From Manihot esculenta (lineage: Eukaryota > Streptophyta > Magnoliopsida > Malpighiales > Euphorbiaceae), in the NCBI RefSeq assembly GCF_001659605.2, contig NW_025215482.1:884135-948134 (forward strand): a stretch of 64,000 nucleotides of DNA, in the 5' to 3' direction. How positions within the stretch are numbered: the stretch's first letter is position 1; each line of letters opens with the position of its first letter. The position numbers and the translations under genes were made by a program. The notes under the pieces are model-generated. The model was not told where the DNA came from. It ran no database searches and saw nothing but the letters and a program-made list of their open reading frames with translations. Positions 23,201 to 36,058 of this stretch are shown piece by piece.

Positions 23201-26200
23201 CATCCGGTGCCCGATTTCGGCCTAATAGCTTCCATCCCAAAAACTGCCAAGTCTATCACCCATGTTACATCCGGTGCCCGATTTCGGCCTAATAGCTTCC
23301 ATCCCAAAAACTGCCAAGTCTATCACCCATGTTACATCCGGTGCCCGATTTCGGCCTAATAGCTTCCATCCCAAAAACTGCCAAGTCTATCACCCATGTT
23401 ACATCCGGTGCCCGATTTCGGCCTAATAGCTTCCATCCCAAAAACTGCCAAGTCTATCACCCATGTTACATCCGGTGCCCGATTTCGGCCTAATAGCTTC
23501 CATCCCAAAAACTGCCAAGTCTATCACCCATGTTACATCCGGTGCCCGATTTCGGCCTAATAGCTTCCATCCCAAAAACTGCCAAGTCTATCACCCATGT
23601 TACATCCGGTGCCCGATTTCGGCCTAATAGCTTCCATCCCAAAAACTGCCAAGTCTATCACCCATGTTACATCCGGTGCCCGATTTCGGCCTAATAGCTT
23701 CCATCCCAAAAACTGCCAAGTCTATCACCCATGTTACATCCGGTGCCCGATTTCGGCCTAATAGCTTCCATCCCAAAAACTGCCAAGTCTATCACCCATG
23801 TTACATCCGGTGCCCGATTTCGGCCTAATAGCTTCCATCCCAAAAACTGCCAAGTCTATCACCCATGTTACATCCGGTGCCCGATTTCGGCCTAATAGCT
23901 TCCATCCCAAAAACTGCCAAGTCTATCACCCATGTTACATCCGGTGCCCGATTTCGGCCTAATAGCTTCCATCCCAAAAACTGCCAAGTCTATCACCCAT
24001 GTTACATCCGGTGCCCGATTTCGGCCTAATAGCTTCCATCCCAAAAACTGCCAAGTCTATCACCCATGTTACATCCGGTGCCCGATTTCGGCCTAATAGC
24101 TTCCATCCCAAAAACTGCCAAGTCTATCACCCATGTTACATCCGGTGCCCGATTTCGGCCTAATAGCTTCCATCCCAAAAACTGCCAAGTCTATCACCCA
24201 TGTTACATCCGGTGCCCGATTTCGGCCTAATAGCTTCCATCCCAAAAACTGCCAAGTCTATCACCCATGTTACATCCGGTGCCCGATTTCGGCCTAATAG
24301 CTTCCATCCCAAAAACTGCCAAGTCTATCACCCATGTTACATCCGGTGCCCGATTTCGGCCTAATAGCTTCCATCCCAAAAACTGCCAAGTCTATCACCC
24401 ATGTTACATCCGGTGCCCGATTTCGGCCTAATAGCTTCCATCCCAAAAACTGCCAAGTCTATCACCCATGTTACATCCGGTGCCCGATTTCGGCCTAATA
24501 GCTTCCATCCCAAAAACTGCCAAGTCTATCACCCATGTTACATCCGGTGCCCGATTTCGGCCTAATAGCTTCCATCCCAAAAACTGCCAAGTCTATCACC
24601 CATGTTACATCCGGTGCCCGATTTCGGCCTAATAGCTTCCATCCCAAAAACTGCCAAGTCTATCACCCATGTTACATCCGGTGCCCGATTTCGGCCTAAT
24701 AGCTTCCATCCCAAAAACTGCCAAGTCTATCACCCATGTTACATCCGGTGCCCGATTTCGGCCTAATAGCTTCCATCCCAAAAACTGCCAAGTCTATCAC
24801 CCATGTTACATCCGGTGCCCGATTTCGGCCTAATAGCTTCCATCCCAAAAACTGCCAAGTCTATCACCCATGTTACATCCGGTGCCCGATTTCGGCCTAA
24901 TAGCTTCCATCCCAAAAACTGCCAAGTCTATCACCCATGTTACATCCGGTGCCCGATTTCGGCCTAATAGCTTCCATCCCAAAAACTGCCAAGTCTATCA
25001 CCCATGTTACATCCGGTGCCCGATTTCGGCCTAATAGCTTCCATCCCAAAAACTGCCAAGTCTATCACCCATGTTACATCCGGTGCCCGATTTCGGCCTA
25101 ATAGCTTCCATCCCAAAAACTGCCAAGTCTATCACCCATGTTACATCCGGTGCCCGATTTCGGCCTAATAGCTTCCATCCCAAAAACTGCCAAGTCTATC
25201 ACCCATGTTACATCCGGTGCCCGATTTCGGCCTAATAGCTTCCATCCCAAAAACTGCCAAGTCTATCACCCATGTTACATCCGGTGCCCGATTTCGGCCT
25301 AATAGCTTCCATCCCAAAAACTGCCAAGTCTATCACCCATGTTACATCCGGTGCCCGATTTCGGCCTAATAGCTTCCATCCCAAAAACTGCCAAGTCTAT
25401 CACCCATGTTACATCCGGTGCCCGATTTCGGCCTAATAGCTTCCATCCCAAAAACTGCCAAGTCTATCACCCATGTTACATCCGGTGCCCGATTTCGGCC
25501 TAATAGCTTCCATCCCAAAAACTGCCAAGTCTATCACCCATGTTACATCCGGTGCCCGATTTCGGCCTAATAGCTTCCATCCCAAAAACTGCCAAGTCTA
25601 TCACCCATGTTACATCCGGTGCCCGATTTCGGCCTAATAGCTTCCATCCCAAAAACTGCCAAGTCTATCACCCATGTTACATCCGGTGCCCGATTTCGGC
25701 CTAATAGCTTCCATCCCAAAAACTGCCAAGTCTATCACCCATGTTACATCCGGTGCCCGATTTCGGCCTAATAGCTTCCATCCCAAAAACTGCCAAGTCT
25801 ATCACCCATGTTACATCCGGTGCCCGATTTCGGCCTAATAGCTTCCATCCCAAAAACTGCCAAGTCTATCACCCATGTTACATCCGGTGCCCGATTTCGG
25901 CCTAATAGCTTCCATCCCAAAAACTGCCAAGTCTATCACCCATGTTACATCCGGTGCCCGATTTCGGCCTAATAGCTTCCATCCCAAAAACTGCCAAGTC
26001 TATCACCCATGTTACATCCGGTGCCCGATTTCGGCCTAATAGCTTCCATCCCAAAAACTGCCAAGTCTATCACCCATGTTACATCCGGTGCCCGATTTCG
26101 GCCTAATAGCTTCCATCCCAAAAACTGCCAAGTCTATCACCCATGTTACATCCGGTGCCCGATTTCGGCCTAATAGCTTCCATCCCAAAAACTGCCAAGT

Positions 26201-26796
26201 CTATCACCCATGTTACATCCGGTGCCCGATTTCGGCCTAATAGCTTCCATCCCAAAAACTGCCAAGTCTATCACCCATGTTACATCCGGTGCCCGATTTC
26301 GGCCTAATAGCTTCCATCCCAAAAACTTCCAAGTCTATCACCCATGTTACATCCGGTGCCCGATTTCGGCCTAATAGCTTCCATCCCAAAAACTGCCAAG
26401 TCTATCACCCATGTTACATCCGGTGCCCGATTTCGGCCTAATAGCTTCCATCCCAAAAACTGCCAAGTCTATCACCCATGTTACATCCGGTGCCCGATTT
26501 CGGCCTAATAGCTTCCATCCCAAAAACTGCCAAGTCTATCACCCATGTTACATCCGGTGCCCGATTTCGGCCTAATAGCTTCCATCCCAAAAACTGCCAA
26601 GTCTATCACCCATGTTACATCCGGTGCCCGATTTTCGGCCTAATAGCTTCCATCCCAAAAACTGCCAAGTCTATCACCCATGTTACATCCGGTGCCCGAT
26701 TTCGGCCTAATAGCTTCCATCCCAAAAACTGCCAAGTCTATCACCCATGTTACATCCGGTGCCCGATTTCGGCCTAATAGCTTCCATCCCAAAACT
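11293..26796 (+). repeat. highly homogeneous 67-bp satellite array, about 231 monomers
   Basis: Head-to-tail copies of the consensus monomer (first copy 11293-11359), beginning GGCCTAATAGCTTCC and ending GTGCCCGATTTC. The monomer is 33/67 G+C and has three CpG sites and one CCGG. Over 15.5 kb I noticed only three departures: G-to-T in CTGCC at 18087 and 26328 (8241 bp, 123 monomers apart) and an extra T near 26632. The reading frame meets TAATAG once per monomer in only one frame; as 67 leaves remainder 1 on division by 3, every frame stops about every 201 bp, which explains the recurring ~76-residue ORFs. No gene is visible. Such uniformity implies very recent amplification or homogenisation, or assembly smoothing. 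Confidence 0.98.
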
Positions 26797-27796
26797 NNNN
26801 NNNNNNNNNNNNNNNNNNNNNNNNNNNNNNNNNNNNNNNNNNNNNNNNNNNNNNNNNNNNNNNNNNNNNNNNNNNNNNNNNNNNNNNNNNNNNNNNNNNN
26901 NNNNNNNNNNNNNNNNNNNNNNNNNNNNNNNNNNNNNNNNNNNNNNNNNNNNNNNNNNNNNNNNNNNNNNNNNNNNNNNNNNNNNNNNNNNNNNNNNNNN
27001 NNNNNNNNNNNNNNNNNNNNNNNNNNNNNNNNNNNNNNNNNNNNNNNNNNNNNNNNNNNNNNNNNNNNNNNNNNNNNNNNNNNNNNNNNNNNNNNNNNNN
27101 NNNNNNNNNNNNNNNNNNNNNNNNNNNNNNNNNNNNNNNNNNNNNNNNNNNNNNNNNNNNNNNNNNNNNNNNNNNNNNNNNNNNNNNNNNNNNNNNNNNN
27201 NNNNNNNNNNNNNNNNNNNNNNNNNNNNNNNNNNNNNNNNNNNNNNNNNNNNNNNNNNNNNNNNNNNNNNNNNNNNNNNNNNNNNNNNNNNNNNNNNNNN
27301 NNNNNNNNNNNNNNNNNNNNNNNNNNNNNNNNNNNNNNNNNNNNNNNNNNNNNNNNNNNNNNNNNNNNNNNNNNNNNNNNNNNNNNNNNNNNNNNNNNNN
27401 NNNNNNNNNNNNNNNNNNNNNNNNNNNNNNNNNNNNNNNNNNNNNNNNNNNNNNNNNNNNNNNNNNNNNNNNNNNNNNNNNNNNNNNNNNNNNNNNNNNN
27501 NNNNNNNNNNNNNNNNNNNNNNNNNNNNNNNNNNNNNNNNNNNNNNNNNNNNNNNNNNNNNNNNNNNNNNNNNNNNNNNNNNNNNNNNNNNNNNNNNNNN
27601 NNNNNNNNNNNNNNNNNNNNNNNNNNNNNNNNNNNNNNNNNNNNNNNNNNNNNNNNNNNNNNNNNNNNNNNNNNNNNNNNNNNNNNNNNNNNNNNNNNNN
27701 NNNNNNNNNNNNNNNNNNNNNNNNNNNNNNNNNNNNNNNNNNNNNNNNNNNNNNNNNNNNNNNNNNNNNNNNNNNNNNNNNNNNNNNNNNNNNNNN
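26797..27796. other. assembly gap, exactly 1000 N
   Basis: A run of exactly 1000 N within plus-oriented satellite. The phase across it cannot be interpreted because the length is a placeholder. Confidence 0.99.
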
Positions 27797-28827
27797 AAGT
27801 CTATCACCCATGTTACATCCGGTGCCCGATTTCGGCCTAATAGCTTCCATCCCAAAAACTGCCAAGTCTATCACCCATGTTACATCCGGTGCCCGATTTC
27901 GGCCTAATAGCTTCCATCCCAAAAACTGCCAAGTCTATCACCCATGTTACATCCGGTGCCCGATTTGTCTAATAGCTTCCATCCAAAAACTGCCAAGTCT
28001 ATCACTCCATGTTACATCCGGTGCCGATTTCGGCCTAATAGCTTCCATTCCAAAAACTTCCAAGTCTATCACCCATGTTACATCCGGTGCCCGATTTCGG
28101 CCTAATAGCTTCCATCCAAAAACGGCAAGTCTATCACCATGTTACATCCGGTGCCCGATTTCGGCCTAATACTTTCATCCCAAACACTGGCAAGTCTATC
28201 ACCCATGTTACATCCGGTGCCCGATTTCGGCCTAATAGCTTCCATCCGAAAAACTGCCCAAGTCTATCACCCATGTTACATCCGTGCCCGATTTCGGCCT
28301 AATAGCTTCCATCCCAAAACTGCAAGTCTATCACCCATGTTACATCCGGTGCCCGATTTCGACCTAATAGCTTCCATCCCAAAAACTGCCAAGTCTATCA
28401 CCCATGTTACATCCGGTGCCCGATTTCGGCCTAATAGCTTCCATCCCAAACAACTCCAAGTCTATCACCCATGTTACATCTGGTGCCCGATTTAGGCCTA
28501 ATAGCTTCCATCCTAAAACTGCCAAGTCTATCACCCATGTTACATCCGGTGCCCGATTTCGGCCTAATAGCTTCCATTCCAAAAACTTCCAAGACTATCA
28601 CCCATGTTACATCCGGTGCCCGATTTCGGCCTAATAGCTTCCATCCCAAAAACTGCAAGTCTATCACCCATGTTACATCCGGTGCCCGATTTCGGCCTAA
28701 TAGCTTCCATCCCGAAAACTGCCAAGTCTATCACCCATGTTACATCCGGTGCCCGATTTCGACCTAATAGCTTCCAACCCAAAAACTGCCAAGTCTATCA
28801 CCCATGTTACATCCGGTGCCCGATTTC
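27797..28827 (+). repeat. transition segment of the satellite with many indels
   Basis: About fifteen plus-oriented monomers. The first two or three match the homogeneous consensus. Then come copies with lost or gained bases (near 27966, 28006, 28125, 28138, 28253, 28283, 28320), followed by copies resembling types B, D, F and G of the higher-order domain. It is partly a real transition and probably partly base-call error next to the gap. No gene is visible. Confidence 0.93.
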
Positions 28828-29693
28828 GGCCTAATAGCTTCCATCCCAACAACTGGCAAGTCTATCACCCATGTTACATCTGGTGCCCCATTTAGGGCTA
28901 ATAGCTTCCATCCTAAAAACTGCCAAGTCTATCACCCATGTTACATCCGGTGCCCGATTTCGGCCTAATAGCTTCCATTCCAAAAACTTCCAAGTCTATC
29001 ACCCATGTTACATCCGGTGCCCGATTTCGGCCTAATAGCTTCCATCCAAAAACTGGCAAGTCTATCACCCATGTTACATCCGGTGCCCGATTTCGGCCTA
29101 ATAGCTTCCATCCCAAAACTGCAAAGTCTATCACCCATGTTACATCCGGTGCCCGATTTCGACCTAATAGCTTCCATCCCAAAAACTGCCAAGTCTATCA
29201 CCCATGTTACATCCGGTGCCCGATTTCGGCCTAATAGCTTCCATCCCAACAACTGGCAAGTCTATCACCCATGTTACATCTGGTGCCCGATTTAGGCCTA
29301 ATAGCTTCCATCCAAAAACTGCCAAGTCTATCACCCATGTTACATCCGGTGCCCGATTTCGGCCTAATAGCTTCCATCCAAAAACTTCCAAGACTATCAC
29401 CCATGTTACATCCGGTGCCCGATTTCGGCCTAATAGCTTCCATCCAAAAACTTCCAAGACTATCACCCATGTTACATCCGGTGCCCGATTTCGGCCTAAT
29501 AGCTTGCATCCTAAAAACTGGCAAGTCTATCACCCATGTTACTTCCGGTGCCCGATTTCGGGCTAATAGCTTCCATCCCGAAAACTGGAAAGTCTATCAC
29601 CCATGTTACATCCGGTGCCCGATTTCGACCTAATAGCTTCCAACCCAAAAACTGCCAAGTCTATCACCCATGTTACATCCGGTGCCCGATTTC

Positions 29694-31904
29694 GGCCTAA
29701 TAGCTTCCATCCCAACAACTGGCAAGTCTATCACCCATGTTACATCTGGTGCCCCATTTAGGCCTAATAGCTTCCATCCTAAAAACTGCCAAGTCTATCA
29801 CCCATGTTACATCCGGTGCCCGATTTCGGCCTAATAGCTTCCATTCCAAAAACTTCCAAGACTATCACCCATGTTACATCCGGTGCCCGATTTCGGCCTA
29901 ATAGCCTGCATCCTAAAAACTGGCAAGTCTATCACCCATGTTACTTCCGGTGCCCGATTTCGGGCCAATAGCTTCCAACCCGAAAACTGGAAAGTCTATC
30001 ACCCATGTTACATCCGGTGCCCGATTTCGACCTAATAGCTTCCAACCCAAAAACTGCCAAGTCTATCACCCATGTTACATCCGGTGCCCGATTTCGGCCT
30101 AATAGCTTCCATTCCAACAACTGGCAAGTCTATCACCCATGTTACATCTGGTGCCCCATTTAGGCCTAATAGCTTCCATCCTAAAAACTGCCAAGTCTAT
30201 CACCCATGTTACATCCGGTGCCCGATTTCGGCCTAATAGCTTCCATTCCAAAAACTTCGAAGACTATCACCCATGTTACATCCGGTGCCCGATTTCGGCC
30301 TAATAGCTTCCATTCCAAAAACTTCCAAAACTATCACCCATGTTACATCCGGTGCCCGATTTCGGCCTAATAGCTTGCATCCTAAAAACTGGCAAGTCTA
30401 TCACCCATGTTACTTCCGGTGCCCGATTTCGGGCTAATAGCTTCCATCCCGAAAACTGGAAAGTCTATCACCCATGTTACATCCGGTGCCCGATTTCGAC
30501 CTAATAGCTTCCAACCCAAAAACTGCCAAGTCTATCACCCATGTTACATCCGGTGCCCGATTTCGGCCTAATAGCTTCCATCCCAACAACTGGCAAGTCT
30601 ATCACCCATATTACATCTGGTGCCCCATTTAGGCCTAATAGCTTTCATCCTAAAAACTGCCAAGTCTATCACCCATGTTGCATCCGGTGCCCGATTTCGG
30701 CCTAATAGCTTCCATTCCAAAAACTTCGAAGACTATCACCCATGTTACATCCGGTGCCCGATTTCGGCCTAATAGCTTCCATCCTAAAAATTGGCAAGTC
30801 TATCACCCATGTTACTTCCGGTGCCCGATTTCGGGCTAATAGCTTCCATCCCGAAAACTGGAAAGTCTATCACCCATGTTACATCCGGTGCCCGATTTCG
30901 GCCTAATAGCTTCCAACCCAAAAACTGCCAAGTCTATCACCCATGTTACATCCGGTGCCCGATTTCGGCCTAATAGCTTCCATCCCAACAACTGGCAAGT
31001 CTATCACCCATGTTACATCTGGTGCCCCATTTACGCCTAATAGCTTCCATCCTAAAAACTGCCAAGTCTATCACCCATGTTACATCCGGTGCCCGATTTC
31101 GGCCTAATAGCTTCCATTCCAAAAACTTCGAAGACTATCACCCATGTTACATCCGGTGCTCGATTTCGGCCTAATAGCTTCCATTCCAAAAACTTCCAAG
31201 ACTATCACCCATGTTACATCCGGTGCCCGATTTCGGCCTAATAGCTTGCATCCTAAAAAATGGCAAGTCTATCACCCATGTTACTTCCGGTGCCCGATTT
31301 CGGGCTAATAGCTTCCATCCCGAAAACTGGAAAGTCTATCACCCATGTTACATCCGGTGCCCGATTTCGACCTAATAGCTTCCAACCCAAAAACTGCTAA
31401 GTCTATCACCCATGTTACATCCGGTGCCCGATTTCGGCCTAATAGCTTCCATCCCAACAACTAGCAAGTCTATCACCCATGTTACATCTGGTGCCCCATT
31501 TAGGCCTAATAGCTTTCGTCCTAAAAACTGCCAAGTCTATCACCCATGTTACATCCGGTGCCCGATTTCGGCCTAATAGCTTCCATTCCAAAAACTTCGA
31601 AGACTATCACCCATGTTACATCCGGTGCCCGATTTCGGCCTAATAGCTTCCATTCCAAAAACTTCCAAGACTATCACCCATGTTACATCCGGTGCCCGAT
31701 TTCGGCCTAATAGCTTGCATCCTAAAAACTGGCAAGTCTATCACCCATGTTACTTCCGGTGCCCGATTTCGGGCTAATAGCTTCCATCCCGAAAACTGGA
31801 AAGTCTATCACCCATGTTACATCCGGTGCCCGATTTCGACCTAATAGCTTCCAACCCAAAAACTGCCAAGTCTATCACCCATGTTACATCCGGTGCCCGA
31901 TTTC
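29694..31904 (+). repeat. 33-monomer super-unit, copy 1 (2211 bp)
   Basis: Composed of 6+7+6+7+7 monomers (type A spacings 402, 469, 402, 469, 469). Private variants are shared with the adjacent copy at exactly +2211 bp: AGCCTGC at 29903, ATTCCAACAA at 30111, CATATTA at 30607, TTTACGCCTAA near 31030 and AGCTTTCGTC at 31511. Confidence 0.92.
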
Positions 31905-34115
31905 GGCCTAATAGCTTCCATCCCAACAACTGGCAAGTCTATCACCCATGTTACATCTGGTGCCCCATTTAGGCCTAATAGCTTCCATCCTAAAAACTGC
32001 CAAGTCTATCACCCATGTTACATCCGGTGCCCGATTTCGGCCTAATAGCTTCCATTCCAAAAACTTCCAAGACTATCACCCATGTTACATCCGGTGCCCG
32101 ATTTCGGCCTAATAGCCTGCATCCTAAAAACTGGCAAGTCTATCACCCATGTTACTTCCGGTGCCCGATTTCGGGCCAATAGCTTCCATCCCGAAAACTG
32201 GAAAGTCTATCACCCATGTTACATCCGGTGCCCGATTTCGACCTAATAGCTTCCAACCCAAAAACTGCCAAGTCTATCACCCATGTTACATCCGGTGCCC
32301 GATTTCGGCCTAATAGCTTCCATTCCAACAACTGGCAAGTCTATCACCCATGTTACATCTGGTGCCCCATTTAGGCCTAATAGCTTCCATCCTAAAAACT
32401 GCCAAGTCTATCACCTATGTTACATCCGGTGCCCGATTTCGGCCTAATAGCTTCCATTCCAAAAACTTCGAAGACTATCACCCATGTTACATCCGGTGCC
32501 CGATTTCGGCCTAATAGCTTCCATTCCAAAAACTTCCAAAACTATCACCCATGTTACATCCGGTGCCCGATTTCGGCCTAATAGCTTGCATCCTAAAAAC
32601 TGGCAAGTCTATCACCCATGTTACTTCCGGTGCCCGATTTCGGGCTAATAGCTTCCATCCCGAAAACTGGAAAGTCTATCACCCATGTTACATCCGGTGC
32701 CCGATTTCGACCTAATAGCTTCCAACCCAAAAACTGCCAAGTCTATCACCCATGTTACATCCGGTGCCCGATTTCGGCCTAATAGCTTCCATCCCAACAA
32801 CTGGCAAGTCTATCACCCATATTACATCTGGTGCCCCATTTAGGCCTAATAGCTTTCATCCTAAAAACTGCCAAGTCTATCACCCATGTTACATCCGGTG
32901 CCCGATTTCGGCCTAATAGCTTCCATTCCAAAAACTTCGAAGACTATCACCCATGTTACATCCGGTGCCCGATTTCGGCCTAATAGCTTCCATCCTAAAA
33001 ATTGGCAAGTCTATCACCCATGTTACTTCCGGTGCCCGATTTCGGGCTAATAGCTTCCATCCCGAAAACTGGAAAGTCTATCACCCATGTTACATCCGGT
33101 GCCCGATTTCGACCTAATAGCTTCCAACCCAAAAACTGCCAAGTCTATCACCCATGTTACATCCGGTGCCCGATTTCGGCCTAATAGCTTCCATCCCAAC
33201 AACTGGCAAGTCTATCACCCATGTTACATCTGGTGCCCCATTTACGCCTAATAGCTTCCATCCTAAAAACTGCCAAGTCTATCACCCATGTTACATCCGG
33301 TGCCCGATTTCGGCCTAATAGCTTCCATTCCAAAAACTTCGAAGACTATCACCCATGTTACATCCGGTGCTCGATTTCGGCCTAATAGCTTCCATTCCAA
33401 AAACTTCCAAGACTATCACCCATGTTACATCCGGTGCCCGATTTCGGCCTAATAGCTTGCATCCTAAAAACTGGCAAGTCTATCACCCATGTTACTTCCG
33501 GTGCCCGATTTCGGGCTAATAGCTTCCATCCCGAAAACTGGAAAGTCTATTACCCATGTTACATCCGGTGCCCGATTTCGACCTAATAGCTTCCAACCCA
33601 AAAACTGCTAAGTCTATCACCCATGTTACATCCGGTGCCCGATTTCGGCCTAATAGCTTCCATCCCAACAACTAGCAAGTCTATCACCCATGTTACATCT
33701 GGTGCCCCATTTAGGCCTAATAGCTTTCGTCCTAAAAACTGCCAAGTCTATCACCCATGTTACATCCGGTGCCCGATTTCGGCCTAATAGCTTCCATTCC
33801 AAAAACTTCGAAGACTATCACCCATGTTACATCCGGTGCCCGATTTCGGCCTAATAGCTTCCATTCCAAAAACTTCCAAGACTATCACCCATGTTACATC
33901 CGGTGCCCGATTTCGGCCTAATAGCTTGCATCCTAAAAACTGGCAAGTCTATCACCCATGTTACTTCCGGTGCCCGATTTCGGGCTAATAGCTTCCATCC
34001 CGAAAACTGGAAAGTCTATCACCCATGTTACATCCGGTGCCCGATTTCGACCTAATTGCTTCCAACCCAAAAACTGCCAAGTCTATCACCCATGTTACAT
34101 CCGGTGCCCGATTTC
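31905..34115 (+). repeat. 33-monomer super-unit, copy 2 (2211 bp)
   Basis: Directly follows copy 1 with the same 6+7+6+7+7 order. The private variants recur at 32114, 32322, 32818, about 33241 and 33722, each 2211 bp after its partner. A few point differences separate the copies, such as GTTGCATCC near 30679, which is GTTACATCC in this copy. Confidence 0.92.
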
Positions 34116-34450
34116 GGCCTAATAGCTTCCATCCCAACAACTGGCAAGTCTATCACCCATGTTACATCTGGTGCCCCATTTAGGCCTAATAGCTTTCATC
34201 CTAAAAACTGCCAAGTCTATCACCCATGTTACATCCGGTGCCCGATTTCGGCCTAATAGCTTCCATCCCAACAACTGGCAAGTCTATCACCCATGTTACA
34301 TCTGGTGGCCCATTTAGGCCTAATAGCTTCCATCCTAAAAACTGCCAAGTCTATCACCCATGTTACATCCGGTGCCCGATTTCGGCCTAATAGCTTCCAT
34401 TCCAAAAACTTCGAAGACTATCACCCATGTTACATCCGGTGCCCGATTTC
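33111..34450 (+). repeat. 1340-bp tandem duplication, copy 1
   Basis: Twenty monomers in the order G ABCDEF G ABCDEF G AB ABC, overlapping the end of super-unit copy 2. It abuts its second copy exactly at a monomer boundary (34451). Shared variants at +1340 bp include TTTACGC near 33241, GGTGCTCGATTTC near 33368, ACTGCTAAGTC near 33604, AGCTTTCGTC at 33722 and TCTGGTGGCC at 34301. Confidence 0.9.
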
Positions 34451-35790
34451 GACCTAATAGCTTCCAACCCAAAAACTGCCAAGTCTATCACCCATGTTAC
34501 ATCCGGTGCCCGATTTCGGCCTAATAGCTTCCATCCCAACAACTGGCAAGTCTATCACCCATGTTACATCTGGTGCCCCATTTACGCTTAATAGCTTCCA
34601 TCCTAAAAACTGCCAAGTCTATCACCCATGTTACATCCGGTGCCCGATTTCGGCCTAATAGCTTCCATTCCAAAAACTTCGAAGACTATCACCCATGTTA
34701 CATCCGGTGCTCGATTTCGGCCTAATAGCTTCCATTCCAAAAACTTCCAAGACTATCACCCATGTTACATCCGGTGCCCGATTTCGGCCTAATAGCTTGC
34801 ATCCTAAAAACTGGCAAGTCTATCACCCATGTTACTTCCGGTGCCCGATTTCGGGCTAATAGCTTCCATCCCGAAAACTGGAAAGTCTATCACCCATGTT
34901 ACATCCGGTGCCCGATTTCGACCTAATAGCTTCCAACCCAAAAACTGCTAAGTCTATCACCCATGTTACATCCGGTGCCCGATTTCGGCCTAATAGCTTC
35001 CATCCCAACAACTAGCAAGTCTATCACCCATGTTACATCTGGTGCCCCATTTAGGCCTAATAGCTTTCGTCCTAAAAACTGCCAAGTCTATCACCCATGT
35101 TACATCCGGTGCCCGATTTCGGCCTAATAGCTTCCATTCCAAAAACTTCGAAGACTATCACCCATGTTACATCCGGTGCCCGATTTCGGCCTAATAGCTT
35201 CCATTCCAAAAACTTCCAAGACTATCACCCATGCTACATCCGGTGCCCGATTTCGGCCTAATAGCTTGCATCCTAAAAACTGGCAAGTCTATCACCCATG
35301 TTACTTCCGGTGCCCGATTTCGGGCTAATAGCTTCCATCCCGAAAACTGGAAAGTCTATCACCCATGTTACATCCGGTGCCCGATTTCGACCTAATAGCT
35401 TCCAACCCAAAAACTGCCAAGTCTATCACCCATGTTACATCCGGTGCCCGATTTCGGCCTAATAGCTTCCATCCCAACAACTGGCAAGTCTATCACCCAT
35501 GTTACATCTGGTGCCCCATTTAGGCCTAATAGCTTTCATCCTAAAAACTGCCAAGTCTATCACCCATGTTACATCCGGTGCCCGATTTCGGCCTAATAGC
35601 TTCCATCCCAACAACTGGCAAGTCTATCACCCATGTTACATCTGGTGGCCCATTTAGGCCTAATAGCTTCCATCCTAAAAACTGCCAAGTCTATCACCCA
35701 TGTTACATCCGGTGCCCGATTTCGGCCTAATAGCTTCCATTCCAAAAACTTCGAAGACTATCACCCATGTTACATCCGGTGCCCGATTTC
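34451..35790 (+). repeat. 1340-bp tandem duplication, copy 2
   Basis: The matching variants lie near 34581, 34708, 34944, and at 35062 and 35641. The junction at 34450/34451 joins a C monomer directly to a G monomer, an order not otherwise expected, which marks the duplication breakpoint. Downstream, at 35791, the normal D monomer follows C. Confidence 0.9.
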
Positions 35791-36058
35791 GGCCTAATAG
35801 CTTCCATTCCAAAAACTTCCAAGACTATCACCCATGTTACATCCGGTGCCCGATTTCGGCCTAATAGCTTGCATCCTAAAAACTGGCAAGTCTATCACCC
35901 ATGTTACTTCCGGTGCCCGATTTCGGGCTAATAGCTTCCATCCCGAAAACTGGAAAGTCTATCACCCATGTTACATCCGGTGCCCGATTTCGACCTAATA
36001 GCTTCCAACCCAAAAACTGCCAAGTCTATCACCCATGTTACATCCGGTGCCCGATTTT

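Noticed and set aside
11293..26796. CRISPR-like regular repeat array
   Set aside because: There are no unique spacers; the 67-bp units are contiguous and identical, in a plant-type sequence without cas genes.
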